A stretch of 64,000 nt of DNA from Phoenix dactylifera (lineage: Eukaryota > Streptophyta > Magnoliopsida > Arecales > Arecaceae): positions 6,138,001 through 6,202,000 of the forward strand of contig NC_052393.1 of the NCBI RefSeq assembly GCF_009389715.1. Reading direction: 5' to 3'. Of this stretch, positions 35,446 through 47,103 are shown piece by piece. The notes below the pieces were generated by a model. That model did not search any database, was not told the origin of the DNA, and saw only the letters and a program-made list of their open reading frames with translations. The translations under genes were made by a program, and so were the position numbers. How positions within the stretch are numbered: the first letter of the stretch is position 1; every line of letters begins with the position of its first letter.

Positions 35446-35472
35446 AATGACCGCTTTAGCAAAAAAAAAAAA

Positions 35473-35487
35473 AATAACAACAGAATA
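35473..35487. repeat. Target-site duplication of the LINE, right copy
   Basis: Exact copy of 29073-29087, directly after the poly(A) tail. Confidence 0.9.
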
Positions 35488-35593
35488 AAACTACATTTAA
35501 TGGACAGTATTCTAAGTAATGTTTTATTTGAAAATATTTCTAATCAAATATTCTTTACTCCGCTGCGAGGCCGCTCGAGCAAATAACATAATT

Positions 35594-35690
35594 GTTTTTT
35601 TTTAATTTTTGGTACAACGACGCTTCAGGTAGGTGCAGCCCATAATATCAAAACGGATAAAGGAATACAAGGACAACCAAACAAACCCTG
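35594..35690 (-). pseudogene. Possible LINE 3'-end fragment
   Basis: The minus strand reads LYSFIRFDIMGCTYLK followed by a short 3' tail and an A-rich end. This resembles LYHFIISDLAGCTHIR plus tail in the fragment at 5.6-6.1 kb. The match is short, so it is only a suggestion. Confidence 0.4.
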
Positions 35691-37780
35691 GAATGTTGAG
35701 CTGGATGTCCATTATGATAAAATCCGTCATTGTATTATTGTAATGACCAATAATGCCATTAGAGTCTCGGTTTATTACTTTATTCACCTAAAAATCTGCC
35801 TGTGGGCCTGATCTTGCACTCAGATCCATCCCCTTCTTCCTCTCTGCAAATTCTGAAGCCATGTATCGCCACCTTCAAATCCAAAATTGAGGGCTTTCAA
35901 GGCTCAAGAGGGATGAGGGACACAAAGCAGTAACAGATTATGTTTTGACCTCGGTCTTGCTAGCCTAGATTATAAGATACTAGATTTTTGCAATGACATC
36001 ATTTGATAGTTGAACATGGCTTGACCAAAGAATGGATTGGCATTTCTCAACTCATATCTACTATTGCAATTACTAGAGTCGTGTGGTCAAATTTAAACCA
36101 TGAGATTCGATAATTTTAAAAATTATCAAACAAATTATTTAGAGATAGACAGATTGAAAAATGAATTTACCTTCCTTTCATAAAAAAAGTGGGAAATAAA
36201 TTTACATATGTTCGCTAATACATACGCATGTCGTAAGTATGCAATATATTTTTTAGAAAAATTTCCCCGCTTGAAAGAGAAATATCCATGAAATCTTTTT
36301 ACTCAAAAATTCTTTTTATGGCTTCACACTATGCTAAAGAGTAATGTTTAAGCAAGAAAGTGCAATAAGCTCAAGTTGCCATTCCTTTTACAAGGATCGA
36401 TGATGAGCTAAGCCATGGACAAGGAATGAAATGATGAGGCTCTGAGCATGCAATTTAATGTTCATGTTCTTGGCTTTATTAAAAGAAGGACACACTCTTG
36501 ATTTTAATCATTTAGAGTTACGTTGATCGGATGGTCTGCAACAAACTAGGATTGGTCCAATTCAGCATGCTATTGACCTTATATTTGTGTAATGTGTAGT
36601 CGTCTTGATCATTTATTAGAAGAAAAAAAAGAAGAAGAGTTCTACAAGGACTTCCTCTTAAAAGTAATTTATTATAAGAAGTTTTTAGCTTGTGCTTCAC
36701 AGGGCTATCCCTTTAATCACAACTACGCGGATGAAACATCAAAAAAAAAAACAGGGAAAGAGGAATCATGTGAATAGACGAGATCCCCTGGTGATAATCC
36801 AGCGAGCACTACTGCTGATTCACCGGTGCCATGCGATGGATTAAGATTGGTGCAGTGCAAGTGTCTAGATGGTGCCTGGTGGGCTTAGATACAGAAGTTG
36901 ATCTTTATCATTTTCCAATCAAATTATTGTTTCTGCTTCTCAAGGAGTGTTCCTTTGTAGGTTTTTTTTTTTTTTTTTGTGCTGAAAGAAGAAATATTAT
37001 ACATAACATGTACGGATACAACCAAGTAAATCAAAAAATAGTACATCTCAGAGTGCACTGGACAATTCTTTTTGTAGATTTTCGCAATGGTTTATAAGAA
37101 AGATGCTTGGTCCCACAACAATAAAATCTAGGCATGGTTGGGTTAGTTCTTTTAGCTTGCACTTTATTGGAGGTGAGGGCAGATTACTTTTATTTGGAGT
37201 TCTACTAGCTCCCATCTCTTTTCTAATAGTGGCTCATTGGGTTGAGTCATTACCAAATCCATTTAATCACTTTTTTAACTTGCTTAATTTGCTTAAAACT
37301 CATTTAGAATTTGTTTGGTTAGAAAGAGTCTAACTTCGAAATGAAAATGCAAATAAGTAACTTCCATTCCGGTCGTTTAGTTAGAAAAAGTTCTATTTTC
37401 ATTCCGATTCTATTAAAAAATGAAAATGTCCCAATATCCTAAAATTCAATTTTACTATTTTTTAATATTCAAATTTTATTCCGATTTCGGTTATGAATCA
37501 AACACGTCTGAAATTTAAATTTTGATTCCTTCCGCAAACCAAATATCGTTTTAATTCATTTATCTTGATTCAATCTATCCATTAATGAGTTACATGAACC
37601 AGATCTGCATCTTTTAATAAATAAGTTAAATCTGAATCGATAGATTTTTGATCCAACCTCTGTTTGCTGCCCGCTGCGTCAAAACCATCATAGTTGGAAG
37701 TGGATATTGTGAGATGCGGCCTTGGCCCAACAACACATAGTTGTATATTTTATTTACTAGTTAGCCTTCCTAGGGACCAT
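35691..37780. other. Intergenic, nothing certain apart from a possible MITE
   Basis: AT-rich sequence with homopolymer T runs (for example 36961-36979). The only repeat suspected is at 37309-37546. Confidence 0.45.
37309..37546. mobile_element. Possible MITE
   Basis: A non-coding AT-rich block with GTTTGGTTAG near its left end and CAAACCAAATA near its right end, in inverted orientation. A target-site duplication was not identified. Similar small elements are common near plant genes. Confidence 0.3.
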
Positions 37781-38063
37781 CCATCAAACGCTTGGCGACC
37801 GTCCACAAGCTGATAAAGACAGCGCCATCCCGCCAGAAGAACGTCATATCCAAGAAGGGACCCAATTCAGGCCCCTTCTTTCTTTCTGTCCTCCCGCCGG
37901 CTCGGAAATCCGCCCTCGGAGGACTCCGGAGATCGCACCCCTTTTCACCGCTTTTTCTTTCTGTTTTTTTCTCTTCTTGGCGATCCACTCGCAACCGGAG
38001 CCGGATATTTCCGGTGGTGAAGGATGTGAGCGGATCTTGCTACTCCGCTGAGCTTTTCATTGG

Positions 38064-41000
38064 ATGGAGGGCGGAGAGGGACCCCACAAGGTAATTGCTT
38101 CACCAATCCGCTCAGGTGAATGACTTACTTGATGGAAATTTCCTAGATTTTATAGCTCAATTTAGGGCTCATTCTCCCCATTCTATCCTTTATCTATGTT
38201 CTTGCATCATAGAGTAGATTCCGTGAGCGAGATGGGACGATGGATGCATAAATTCTTGATTGCATGAGGGCTAGGGTTAAGGGGGAATTCTTTTTATTTT
38301 TTTGGCAAACAAGTTCGAATTTAAAATATAAACGTACGATCTTGAATTATATCGATACTTGATTGATGAATGATGACGATGTTTTCTTGGATTTTATGGC
38401 TTCTTGTTGATTTGAATGATTTTGTCCCTTTTGTTCTCTTTGAGGGATGCTTTGATATTTTGCTGGACTTCCTTCAAGCAGTAGTTATCCTGTGATCTGG
38501 AACGCAGAGCATAATGCTTAATGCAGATATCAAAATCTTTTCCATGGCTTCTTGTTGCTTTGAATGATTTTGTCCCTTCTGTTCTCTTTGAGGGATGCTT
38601 TGAAATTTTGCTGGACTTCCTTCAAGCCGTAGTTATCCTGTGATATGGAACGCAAAGCATAATGCTTTATGCAGATATCAATAATCTTTTCCCAAGAAAG
38701 GTACCGAAAATCTAGTCATCTGAAGTTTTGACTTGCTAATGTTCAGTGAAAGGATTTGAAAGCTTTACAGCAAGGTTGTTATCTAACTATCCGGCTCCAT
38801 TGATTTTTTTTTTTTTTAATGCTCCTCATACTTGAAGGATATGAAGCGCCCTATCTGACACCTTGTCGCCCTATCCATGAGATATCTCCCTTGTTGGTTG
38901 TAAATAAAGGAATGAATTGTGAAGTCATAGAAATAGATGGAGGATATTGCTTCTCCAAATCGAGTTTTCCAGGATATTGAAATCCACCTAAAATGATGAT
39001 TTCCAATGTCCCAATATCTTGGGTTCCAAAAGTGGTCCTCACGGTCCCTCTGACTTCATCTTTGTTTCCTAACACCTTCTTATGTTGAAGAAACCACATT
39101 GGTAAGCTGGTTGGCCATCCAAATAGGCCCAAGTATCCCACATGGCCTTTTTTAAATAATAGTTCATGTGCTGATCTTTCTTCCAAATTTTCCTTGGTAT
39201 CTTATGCCTTGTTTTAATTCCTATGCTTAAACTAATGCAAAATGCCATCTTCTATATGTTTCTCCCCCTTGTGAAGCATTCTTTAATTGGGCTGGCTAAG
39301 CAATTGTCTCTGTTTAGTGAAGAACTTGCCTATGCCTTATATTTTCTTTCAAGGGAACTATGTTTTATATTTTCATATAATCTAGGGTACGTCTTCAAAT
39401 TTGAGATGATATATGTATAAATGCTCACAATATCATCTGCATCACATTGCCTATGACCTGTAACTTTCTTCGAAAATATTGATTCTTTCTCTTTTAAAAA
39501 ATAAAAAAAATGTTGGGGAAATTCATTCCTATTTATATTCCATATGGTTGATGATTAATATAATGGATAGAAAGGCATTGTTGAAGGAAAGACTAGGCAA
39601 AAATAGGGGCTGAAGGCTTCGCTGAAGGAAGCTAATTCACATGCTATATTCTCAAAATATCATGATATTAGGAGTAAACCATGGTGTGAGAGGTTGATTA
39701 AAACAACAACTGGTCTTCAAGCTGCAAGAGTGCTGATTAAAACAAAAGTTGCAGATGCAGATTGTTCAATACAGGATGCTGAGGGCAAAGTTGTCTAATG
39801 AAGAAGCACAAAAATGAAGATTGTAGCAACAATATACAGCTCCCAGAAGAAGAGTAGGGACAAGCTAAGAAGGAATGAGAGCTTGGAAGTCAAAAAGGAT
39901 GACTAAACAACCACACAAGGTGCTAGGTGCTTGAAGAAGAGAATGCAGAAAGTGGATCATTCGCAAGTGAAGAGTTGACTGGAGTAAAGATTCTGTGTGA
40001 AAATACGAAGACCAACTTGATAAGTAATATAAGCATGTAACTCCTAAAGAAATATCTTAGGGAGGAAAAGGACAAACAGTTGACTGCAGAGAAAATTGAA
40101 AACAAGGCAGCAGAGACATGCTTGATTGCTTCATTCCATGGATCTTCCCCGGAAAATACATGAAAATCTTAAAATGAAAAGAAAAGGACAATTGCCATAG
40201 TAGCAGCTACAAAAGGGAGTATTGAGGCTTAAAAGTAGACTAGCTAGAAATATGGAAACATATACTTGAGAGGATGGAGCTGACCCAAGAATCAACATTA
40301 GGTTGTGCAACTTGCTGGATCGATATGCGGCTAGTGGGGGCCTAGAAAGATTGTCAGAGATGAACAATCATCGAAAGAATGACAACACATAGAGGTGGCT
40401 GTTTCTCATGAAAACAAGGCATACAAAAGCCAATAAAAGAAGAGCTAAACCATAAATAAGGGAGAAGTTAGACCTAAATGGTGGTTAATATAAGGCTTAG
40501 TGGAAGATGCTTAGGTTCATCGAGGGATATTACGGTTCATGAAAGGTGAAAGTCTAGTGGTCAAGCAAAATAGCTGGAAATGCCAATGAAACAAAGAAAA
40601 GAGGGCTTAAGTTCGTTCAAGATATTATCTAACAGGAGCCTTAAAGCTGTAACTAAGGCTTATCGGGGCCAAAATAGGGAATCTTAAACAAAAGATCAGT
40701 TTAATAGGCTAAAAGATTCCCAAAAATCAGAACTGTTATATATCAAAAATTGCCCAATGTCAGTGCCAAAACACGTGGAGGCAAATAAGCTGCCTAAAGC
40801 CATCAGGACCATGAAAATGCCAAAACACTTTACTAGGAGTAAATAATTAATTTGTCGAGGTGCAGGAGGTAAGAAGTACCCTGAGAAGTTGAAAGTGAGG
40901 GAAAAATCCTTCTGGTTGGCAATAAACTGTAAGTTTGCAGATGGAACAGTCATCAACAACTGAATATTTGTGATCAGAGGTTTAACATACAAGCTAAATA

Positions 41001-42774
41001 CGAGAATCAGTGGTTGCCTACATTAAACAAACCCGATTTCACCTCCCAGATATAACACAGGCAGATAAAGACCAAAAAAAGAAGGAAAAAAAAAAAGAAC
41101 AGAGAGAGGGGAAGGGAGAGAGGGGGGTGGTAGAGAGAGAGAAATTCACCTGTGAGTCATAAGTATCTAACTTCTTGAAGGACAAATTTTTCTTGTATCT
41201 CTGGGGAGCTTTTAATTCTTTTCTTCTTGGATTGAATATTGATCATTCCTAATGTCAATCTCCTGTATAATCTAAATTGAGTTGACTTTGTCAGGTCTGA
41301 ATACGTACTTATATTTATTTTGCTACTAATTAACAATGAAGAAGTGTGCTTCTTCATTTTCCTTTGGGGTGTGGGGTGAAGGGAGTTGTATATTTGATTT
41401 GTTTCTGTTGGCTGTGATGAAAAAGGAATGCAAATTCTGAAAGGCCATAAGTATCTTCATGCAAAGATCGTAAAGACAATTTTATTATGCTTGAGTTAAG
41501 CGTGTTACGATTTGCATGTTGCTTTGAGGAGGTAGACAGATCACATGTTTTGGAAATCAATGGATCATTCAAAGTTATGATAGACATAGTGCCTTGTACT
41601 TGCAGCACTGGATATATAAGGCCAACTTGTCTTATTCCTTATCAAAATCTGACTGGATCTGGTGTTTTAATTTCAGGACTATTACAAAGTTCTGGAGGTT
41701 GATTATGATGCAACAGACGGGACTATTAAATTGAATTATCGAAGACTGGCACTAGTGAGTCATCTGTAGGCTTTTTATTCGAGTATTTTATCATTTGCTT
41801 TAAAACATCGTATTATTGAAATACTGAGGAGAATTATCCCAGAATTTTATATCCTATCCATGACTAGAAATGGCACCCTGACAAGCACAAAGGCAATAGT
41901 ACTGTCACAGCAAAGTTTCAGGAGATAAATGAAGCTTACAAGGGTAATTTCTATTAATTTCAAATATTTGTTTTGCCCTCTCTTTTGATGGAGAATGCCT
42001 TGGAAATTGTAAACTCACCTCAGGAAGATGGTGGTACAGGGCATATATCTCAGGATCAAGGCTTGTTTTGGTTAATACATTTAATGACTTAGTTGTCTTC
42101 TCTTTCTTTCTTCTTCTTCTTCTTCTTCTTCTTCTTCTTCTTCTTCTTCTTCTTTTTTGTAGGGGGGGGGGGGGGGGGGGGTGTTTGGGTGATTACATAC
42201 ACTCAGATTGTTATATCAGTTTAAGAAATATTATGGTGCTATAAAATCACATTGGAAATTATGATTATGAAATGAGTGAAATTAAATTCTTCAATTTATT
42301 GTCTGCAGTTCTAAGTGATCCAGCTAAGCGACTTGAGTATGATATATCTGGCACTTATGAGATCAATGGATACACTTTAAGAGTAAGAATCTCAAACAGC
42401 AATGATGATTTGGATAGTTGATTTGTGCTAACTTTTATTTTACCCCCCTCAGATTTAAGGAAATTGCATTCTCTTCATCTGATTGCTTTTCCTTATTTTG
42501 GATCAGCACATTTTCTGGATCTGATGGTTACTTTTCCTTATTTAGGAATATCTTGCCAGGTTCAAAGGAATGATACTCACCTGCAATGGTCTTGGTATCA
42601 ATCATTCTCCATTTTGGTAATTACTGTGCTTATTTTGTTCTTATAAGAACAGCAGATTTATGAAATGATAAAGACACGCTACTGAATGTCCTCAAGTGCA
42701 TCACTAAAAGGTTAATTGGTACTTTATTTCTCAGGACACAACAGCTGATGGAAACTGAAACAATCGATCAGTAA
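38064..42774 (+). CDS. Small J-domain (DnaJ-type) co-chaperone, 6 exons, 121 aa
   Basis: A J-domain protein that would stimulate an Hsp70 ATPase. Coding exons are 38064-38090, 41677-41754, 41868-41943, 42309-42382, 42546-42616 and 42735-42774. All splice sites are GT-AG and all phases join, giving 121 codons and TAA. The first coding exon has only nine codons (MEGGEGPHK), followed by a 3,586-bp intron. Helix II, the HPD motif (His38-Pro39-Asp40 in KWHPDKHK) and helices III-IV ([20 protein letters not shown]) are complete. There is no Gly/Phe region, zinc finger or C-terminal substrate domain. The C-terminal part ([19 protein letters not shown], then METETIDQ) is a conserved tail of a small plant J-protein type. 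No membrane segment or transit peptide is evident. Confidence 0.92.
38396..38692. repeat. 148-bp tandem duplication in intron 1 of the J-domain gene
   Basis: Copy 1 is 38396-38543 and copy 2 is 38544-38692, head to tail with a few substitutions and a one-base indel. Both begin ATGGCTTCTTGTTG and end CTTTTCC. Confidence 0.9.
42107..42181. repeat. (TTC)n followed by a run of 20 G, in intron 3 of the J-domain gene
   Basis: A (TTC/CTT)n tract at 42107-42153 is followed by a short T run and then 20 consecutive G at 42162-42181, all within the intron 41944-42308. The exact G count is a sequence type prone to sequencing error. Confidence 0.85.
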
Positions 42775-44088
42775 AAAGTAGGTTCTTTTTTCTCCTCTCT
42801 CCTTTTCTTTTATAGCTGATGAAAGATCCACTTATAATATCCAATATCATTCTTGTAGGTAGATGCTTTCGATAATGCATCAACTTTTAATCATGAAAAC
42901 GGGTCACCATTCCTCTTCTTAGCACCTGTCCATAATCCATTAAATGATTTTTAAAACTAATGCTGCGGAAGCCAGCAACTTTTGATATACTTGACCATTT
43001 CTCCCATCCGCGTGGCTCTTTGAAGCCAATCATCTATCATCTAGATGCTTGATGTGGTTTTTAGCATTGTGTGGTTGTACCGATAACTCCTTTCCCATGC
43101 AAAAAGAACTTCATAATTGGCTTATTACAAATTCACGTTGTGCGTTCCCGCCCCATGGTTGTGTCAAGTTGTATGGCAGTAAGCGCTAGTGTCCGCCTTG
43201 CACCCTTGCTGAATTCAGCTTGAACTTTTTAATCTTTTAGCTTGCAATTACCACGAAGCATGGAATACAAATTCATGGAAGGCAAGGTATTTCTTCTTCC
43301 GTGCTCCCATTGTTTTTGTTGACCTTGGTCGATTTTTTTTCCACTGGAACACACCGGATCATCCCACATAATAGAACTTAAATGTCATGTCTCTTTTGGG
43401 ACTCTTAGCAGACCTTAGACTATGAGATCCTGTTCATTCCAGCATGGAGTTTTCTTTCTAGCAGCTGCCTTTCCCTCTCTCTCTCTCTCCAGCAGCTGGG
43501 AAAGTTGTTGATATCGCCCACTGAATGGAAGTTTAGGTTAACCATCCAGGTCCTTCTTTAGAACTTGGCTTTCCACGCAATGGGCTGACGTGTTGATCAG
43601 GAATTTAATATCGCAGTTAACCTTACATTCTCTGGCAACGTGTGGAAGGAGCTGACTTAGAAAACAGAAAACAAAAACAAGAAAGAAAGGGTTCTTTTGC
43701 ACTTTGAGATTTGTAGGTAAAAGAGTGGAGATACATATATGAATAGGAGATCTGACTAGATTGCAATAACAGCAATGATGGATCGGACAACTATCCTTCA
43801 CATGATAGGTCGGAGTGTAGGACCATCTAGCCTAAGGATGTTAAGGTTGGTGCGAGGGATTGGTAACTCTATGCTACCATTATTGAGTTAGCGATTGCAA
43901 GGAAAAATAGTCTACAAATAGAATAATGCTTCAAGAGGCCACTTTTTCAATTTGTTTGGTTTTGCAGTAAAGTAACATACATGTATGGTTACTTTTCAAA
44001 TCCTAGGAAAAATTTTGGATCTTATCCCTTTCATGAAGAACTTTCCTTGAAAAACAAATCTAAGAGTCTCTTGAAGAAGTGAAATTAG
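42775..44088. other. Downstream of the J-domain gene, nothing recognised
   Basis: Probably begins with the 3' untranslated region. It is otherwise AT-rich with no supported gene. Confidence 0.45.
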
Positions 44089-46430
44089 ATTTTTTTTTTC
44101 TCTCCTGTTTTTGTTCTCTTTTCCTATGTCTTGCTTGATCAGAACACTTTAGCCAAATCTTTTTAAAGAAAGCTTTTTTTTCCATTTTTGGTTGTATCTT
44201 GATCTCCAGATCATGTAGTTCAAGAAAGAAAAATAGAAACTTTTGTTTGTTCTTTCAATGTTACATCTTTATCCGCATATCAAATAGTCCAAAGATCAAA
44301 TAGTCCCAAAATCCAAACCCATTATGTGAAGCTTCTCTAAGCATGATTTGTTTGTTTTGATTGACCGGATGGCTCTTTCTCGCCTAGTATGAATATATGC
44401 AATAGAGTCAGAAAACAAAACATCTCTAAATTGAACACGAATGCTCGAGAAAGACGTTGATGAGGTTCCTTTAGAGCACTCAACAACAAAAGTAGCAATT
44501 CAGCTAGCTGTACTGTTCGCCTCTATGTAGACATGGACAACTGTAAATGATGTACAAGTATCGGCTAGTCTTTGAATGTCCCATAGTAGGAGATGATCAG
44601 TGGAAGATCCAGTGAGTTTCGAAATCCAATCGACCACTATAGCCGAATTGTCTTCAAGGAGCATACTATAATCCCCTCTTAAGCAGCTTGCGACTCTGCC
44701 TCCGGAATAGGTAGATCAAAAAGCTATCTTTTATCTACCATAATAAATTGAAAATGTGGGCCTTTGATCACAAAATCCGTTCCTCCTTTGTTGTCTCTCT
44801 TACTAACACTACCATTAAAATTAGTCTTCATGAAGCTTGAGGGTGGCGGCTCCTAAGTAATAAATACCATCTTTGTGAGAGGTAAAAATATAGTGAAGTC
44901 CTAGGTGGCCCTAGCTGCCACTTCACTCGGAATCATTTCGGTAATTTGCATGAATGTTTTTTCTAGTATGAACCTCGATGAAAAAGATAAATATTCAAAA
45001 ATTCATTTATTTCTTGCATGCCAAATATGAAAGACAACATATGCAGAATATGTGCGATCTATCTTGCTTTCGGTTCTAAAACTGTATGTTTTCAGATGCT
45101 GGAGAAAAACCTCTAGTGGGAATGGTGATGAATAAAATATAGTCTGGACATTAGATAATTGTCAAACTTGCAGCACCTTTGGGCATTAAAAAAGAACATG
45201 AGTTATAGATTCCACTATATTTCAGCAAAGGTCACAATTAGAAGCAATATTTAGCCCCCTATTCATCAAAAGTCGATGGCATGGAATACAATCCCAAACT
45301 AATTTTCACAAAAATAAAGACACTCGAAGGTGCACGCCTAGCTACGATACCCAAGCCTTGTCCTTTCTACTATGGGGTACCTTCTTGAATAATTTATAGA
45401 TATCCTTGGCCCTCACTTTAGATATACATCTTGTCCCCTATGCCAATCTATCCACCAAATCACCGTCGGGCGGTGCAAAGGATGAAATTCTATCAGACAA
45501 GTCATCCTCAAAGATTTGTCTAACATAACCATCATTCTAACATTTTCCATTAGCAGAAAAAAGATCTCTAACTTTCAAGTTCATCATAATTCCTTGATTA
45601 AATATGGCTGGCTAAGTAGCAAGAGGGGTTGAGGAGATCCAATGATCTTGCATAAAATCAATGGAGTAGCCATCCCCAATCATCCGTCGATGATTAGATA
45701 ATTTCATCAGGGTATGATTATACCTTTTTAAAAATGAAGGAGTTATTGCATGGTGGGATAGGCTTGGCAAGCATCATCCAAGCCCCATATTTGGCCCTCA
45801 TTAACTTGCTCCACATATTATCAGGTTCAGGTACAAATTCACTGCATGTCTTGCTATTAAAACATTTTGCCTAATAATCAAAGAGTGGATTCTCAAGCCA
45901 TCATCCTGTTTAGGCATACAGATCTTATCCCATGATATAAGATGAATTCTTCAAATTTTCCCCATAATACCTCAAAGAAGATTTTTGAACATTTGTTCCA
46001 ATTGCAGAAGGGGAAAACTTTAGCAAGATAATATTGGACATAAGGTAGATCCGCATGGAGAAGAGCACTGACCTAATCAATGTGATCCGGCCCATTATAG
46101 AAAAAATCTCGACTTTTAACCATCAAGATGCCTTCTTGCCCTAGTTTCCAATTCCGAGCAATCGGCTCTCCCCAACTTTCTATTAGTGATAGGAATGCCA
46201 AGGTATTTTCATGACCTATTCTATTCTGGAAACTCCCAAGACCTCTTTGTTTGCATCTTGTAAATGTTGCTTGGTTTTTGGACTAAATTGTACTGTGAAT
46301 TTGAGTAGATTCATCCTTTATTCATAGTAATTCTCCATAATCCTCTTGAGTATCACAATTTTTTTTTTTCCTTCAATGGGTTTGGTTTGGTCAAAGGGGA
46401 AAAAAAAATTTACTTTGTCGCAATTACTAG
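44089..46430 (-). pseudogene. Decayed LINE ORF2 fragment (RT end, zf-RVT, RNase H)
   Basis: On the minus strand, in shifting frames, the LINE ORF2 C-terminal half can be read in order. The reverse-transcriptase tail (LGIPITNRKLGRADC, MGRITLIRSVLFSM, IYLMSN) lies at about 45990-46190. A zinc-binding segment (ESITHVLF-like) is near 45200-45300. The RNase H domain (NFNGSVS, GGTDFVI) follows, ending SDSIAYIHTR near 44375. Many stops and frameshifts are present. A T run at 44089-44098 is a candidate for the poly(A) tail. The family is the same general type as the 29-kb LINE. Confidence 0.7.
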
Positions 46431-46659
46431 TGATAGACTTCCATGCTCTGTTCTGAAAACTCCCAAGATCTCTTTAATTATAATTTTTAAATGTTGCTTG
46501 ATTTTTGAACTAAATTGTATTGTGAAATTGAGTAGATTCACCCTTCATAGTAATTCTCCATAATCCTTTTGAGTATCACAATTTACCCTTTATTTTTTCC
46601 TTCAATGGTTTCGTTTCTGTCAAAGGGGAAACAAAAAAGCAATTTACTTCGTCGCAATT
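46205..46659. repeat. Imperfect tandem duplication, 227-bp offset
   Basis: Copy 1 (about 46205-46425) and copy 2 (about 46432-46659) share long blocks such as AGTAATTCTCCATAATCC and GAGTATCACAATTT. Copy 1 overlaps the reverse-transcriptase part of the LINE relic, so a LINE fragment was duplicated. Confidence 0.75.
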
Positions 46660-47098
46660 CGAATGCAGGCCACTAGGGTTTGAAGCGGAATGGAATGCCT
46701 CCATGAATTGTGCGGTCATCTTGTGTCCATTCCATGTCTAAATTCCATGTCCGTGACGTATGCAGACCTATGAAGAAGGAAAACTCAAACCATTTCCCTC
46801 TTGAAGAAACATATGGATTGTTTCATCATGTGAATTCAAATCCAGAAACTTTTTTCCCTGATGCATGCACCAACGAGAAGGGTGGGTGCTGGCCAACGAT
46901 TCCAAATTCTATCGACGAGCCAAGATCCTAGCTTGTTCTAGCCTCTCAACAATACTTGTGCAAACCACTGCATGTAACGCAAATGCAACTTTCAAAAGAA
47001 TGCTTATTAACAATACATCCGCAAACCTCGGTATTCTTCCATCCATGACATCTTTGTAACATCTGGAACTTACATTTTGGAACGGTTAAATATTCATC
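46660..47098. other. Intergenic left of the gypsy element
   Basis: No gene or repeat was recognised. It ends at the target-site duplication of the Tat element. Confidence 0.45.
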
Positions 47099-47103
47099 AT
47101 AAT
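47099..47103. repeat. Target-site duplication of the Tat element, left
   Basis: ATAAT, repeated at 61141-61145 directly after the right LTR. Confidence 0.85.

Larger units (their letters stand above)
29088..35472 (+). mobile_element. Near-full-length plant LINE with RNase H domain
   Basis: A non-LTR retrotransposon of about 6.4 kb bounded by an exact 15-bp target-site duplication and ending in an A tract (35460-35472). It carries ORF1 (29161-30915) and ORF2 (31300-35445). Fewer than 80 bases precede ORF1, which is short for a plant LINE 5' UTR, so some 5' truncation is likely. The exact duplication points to a fairly recent insertion, yet ORF2 has two nonsense codons. It inserted between IMPDH and the J-domain gene. 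Confidence 0.93.

Noticed and set aside
38851-39186. 111-codon minus-strand frame in intron 1 of the J-domain gene
   Set aside because: No family recognised and no supporting context. It may be a worn transposon piece but could not be supported.
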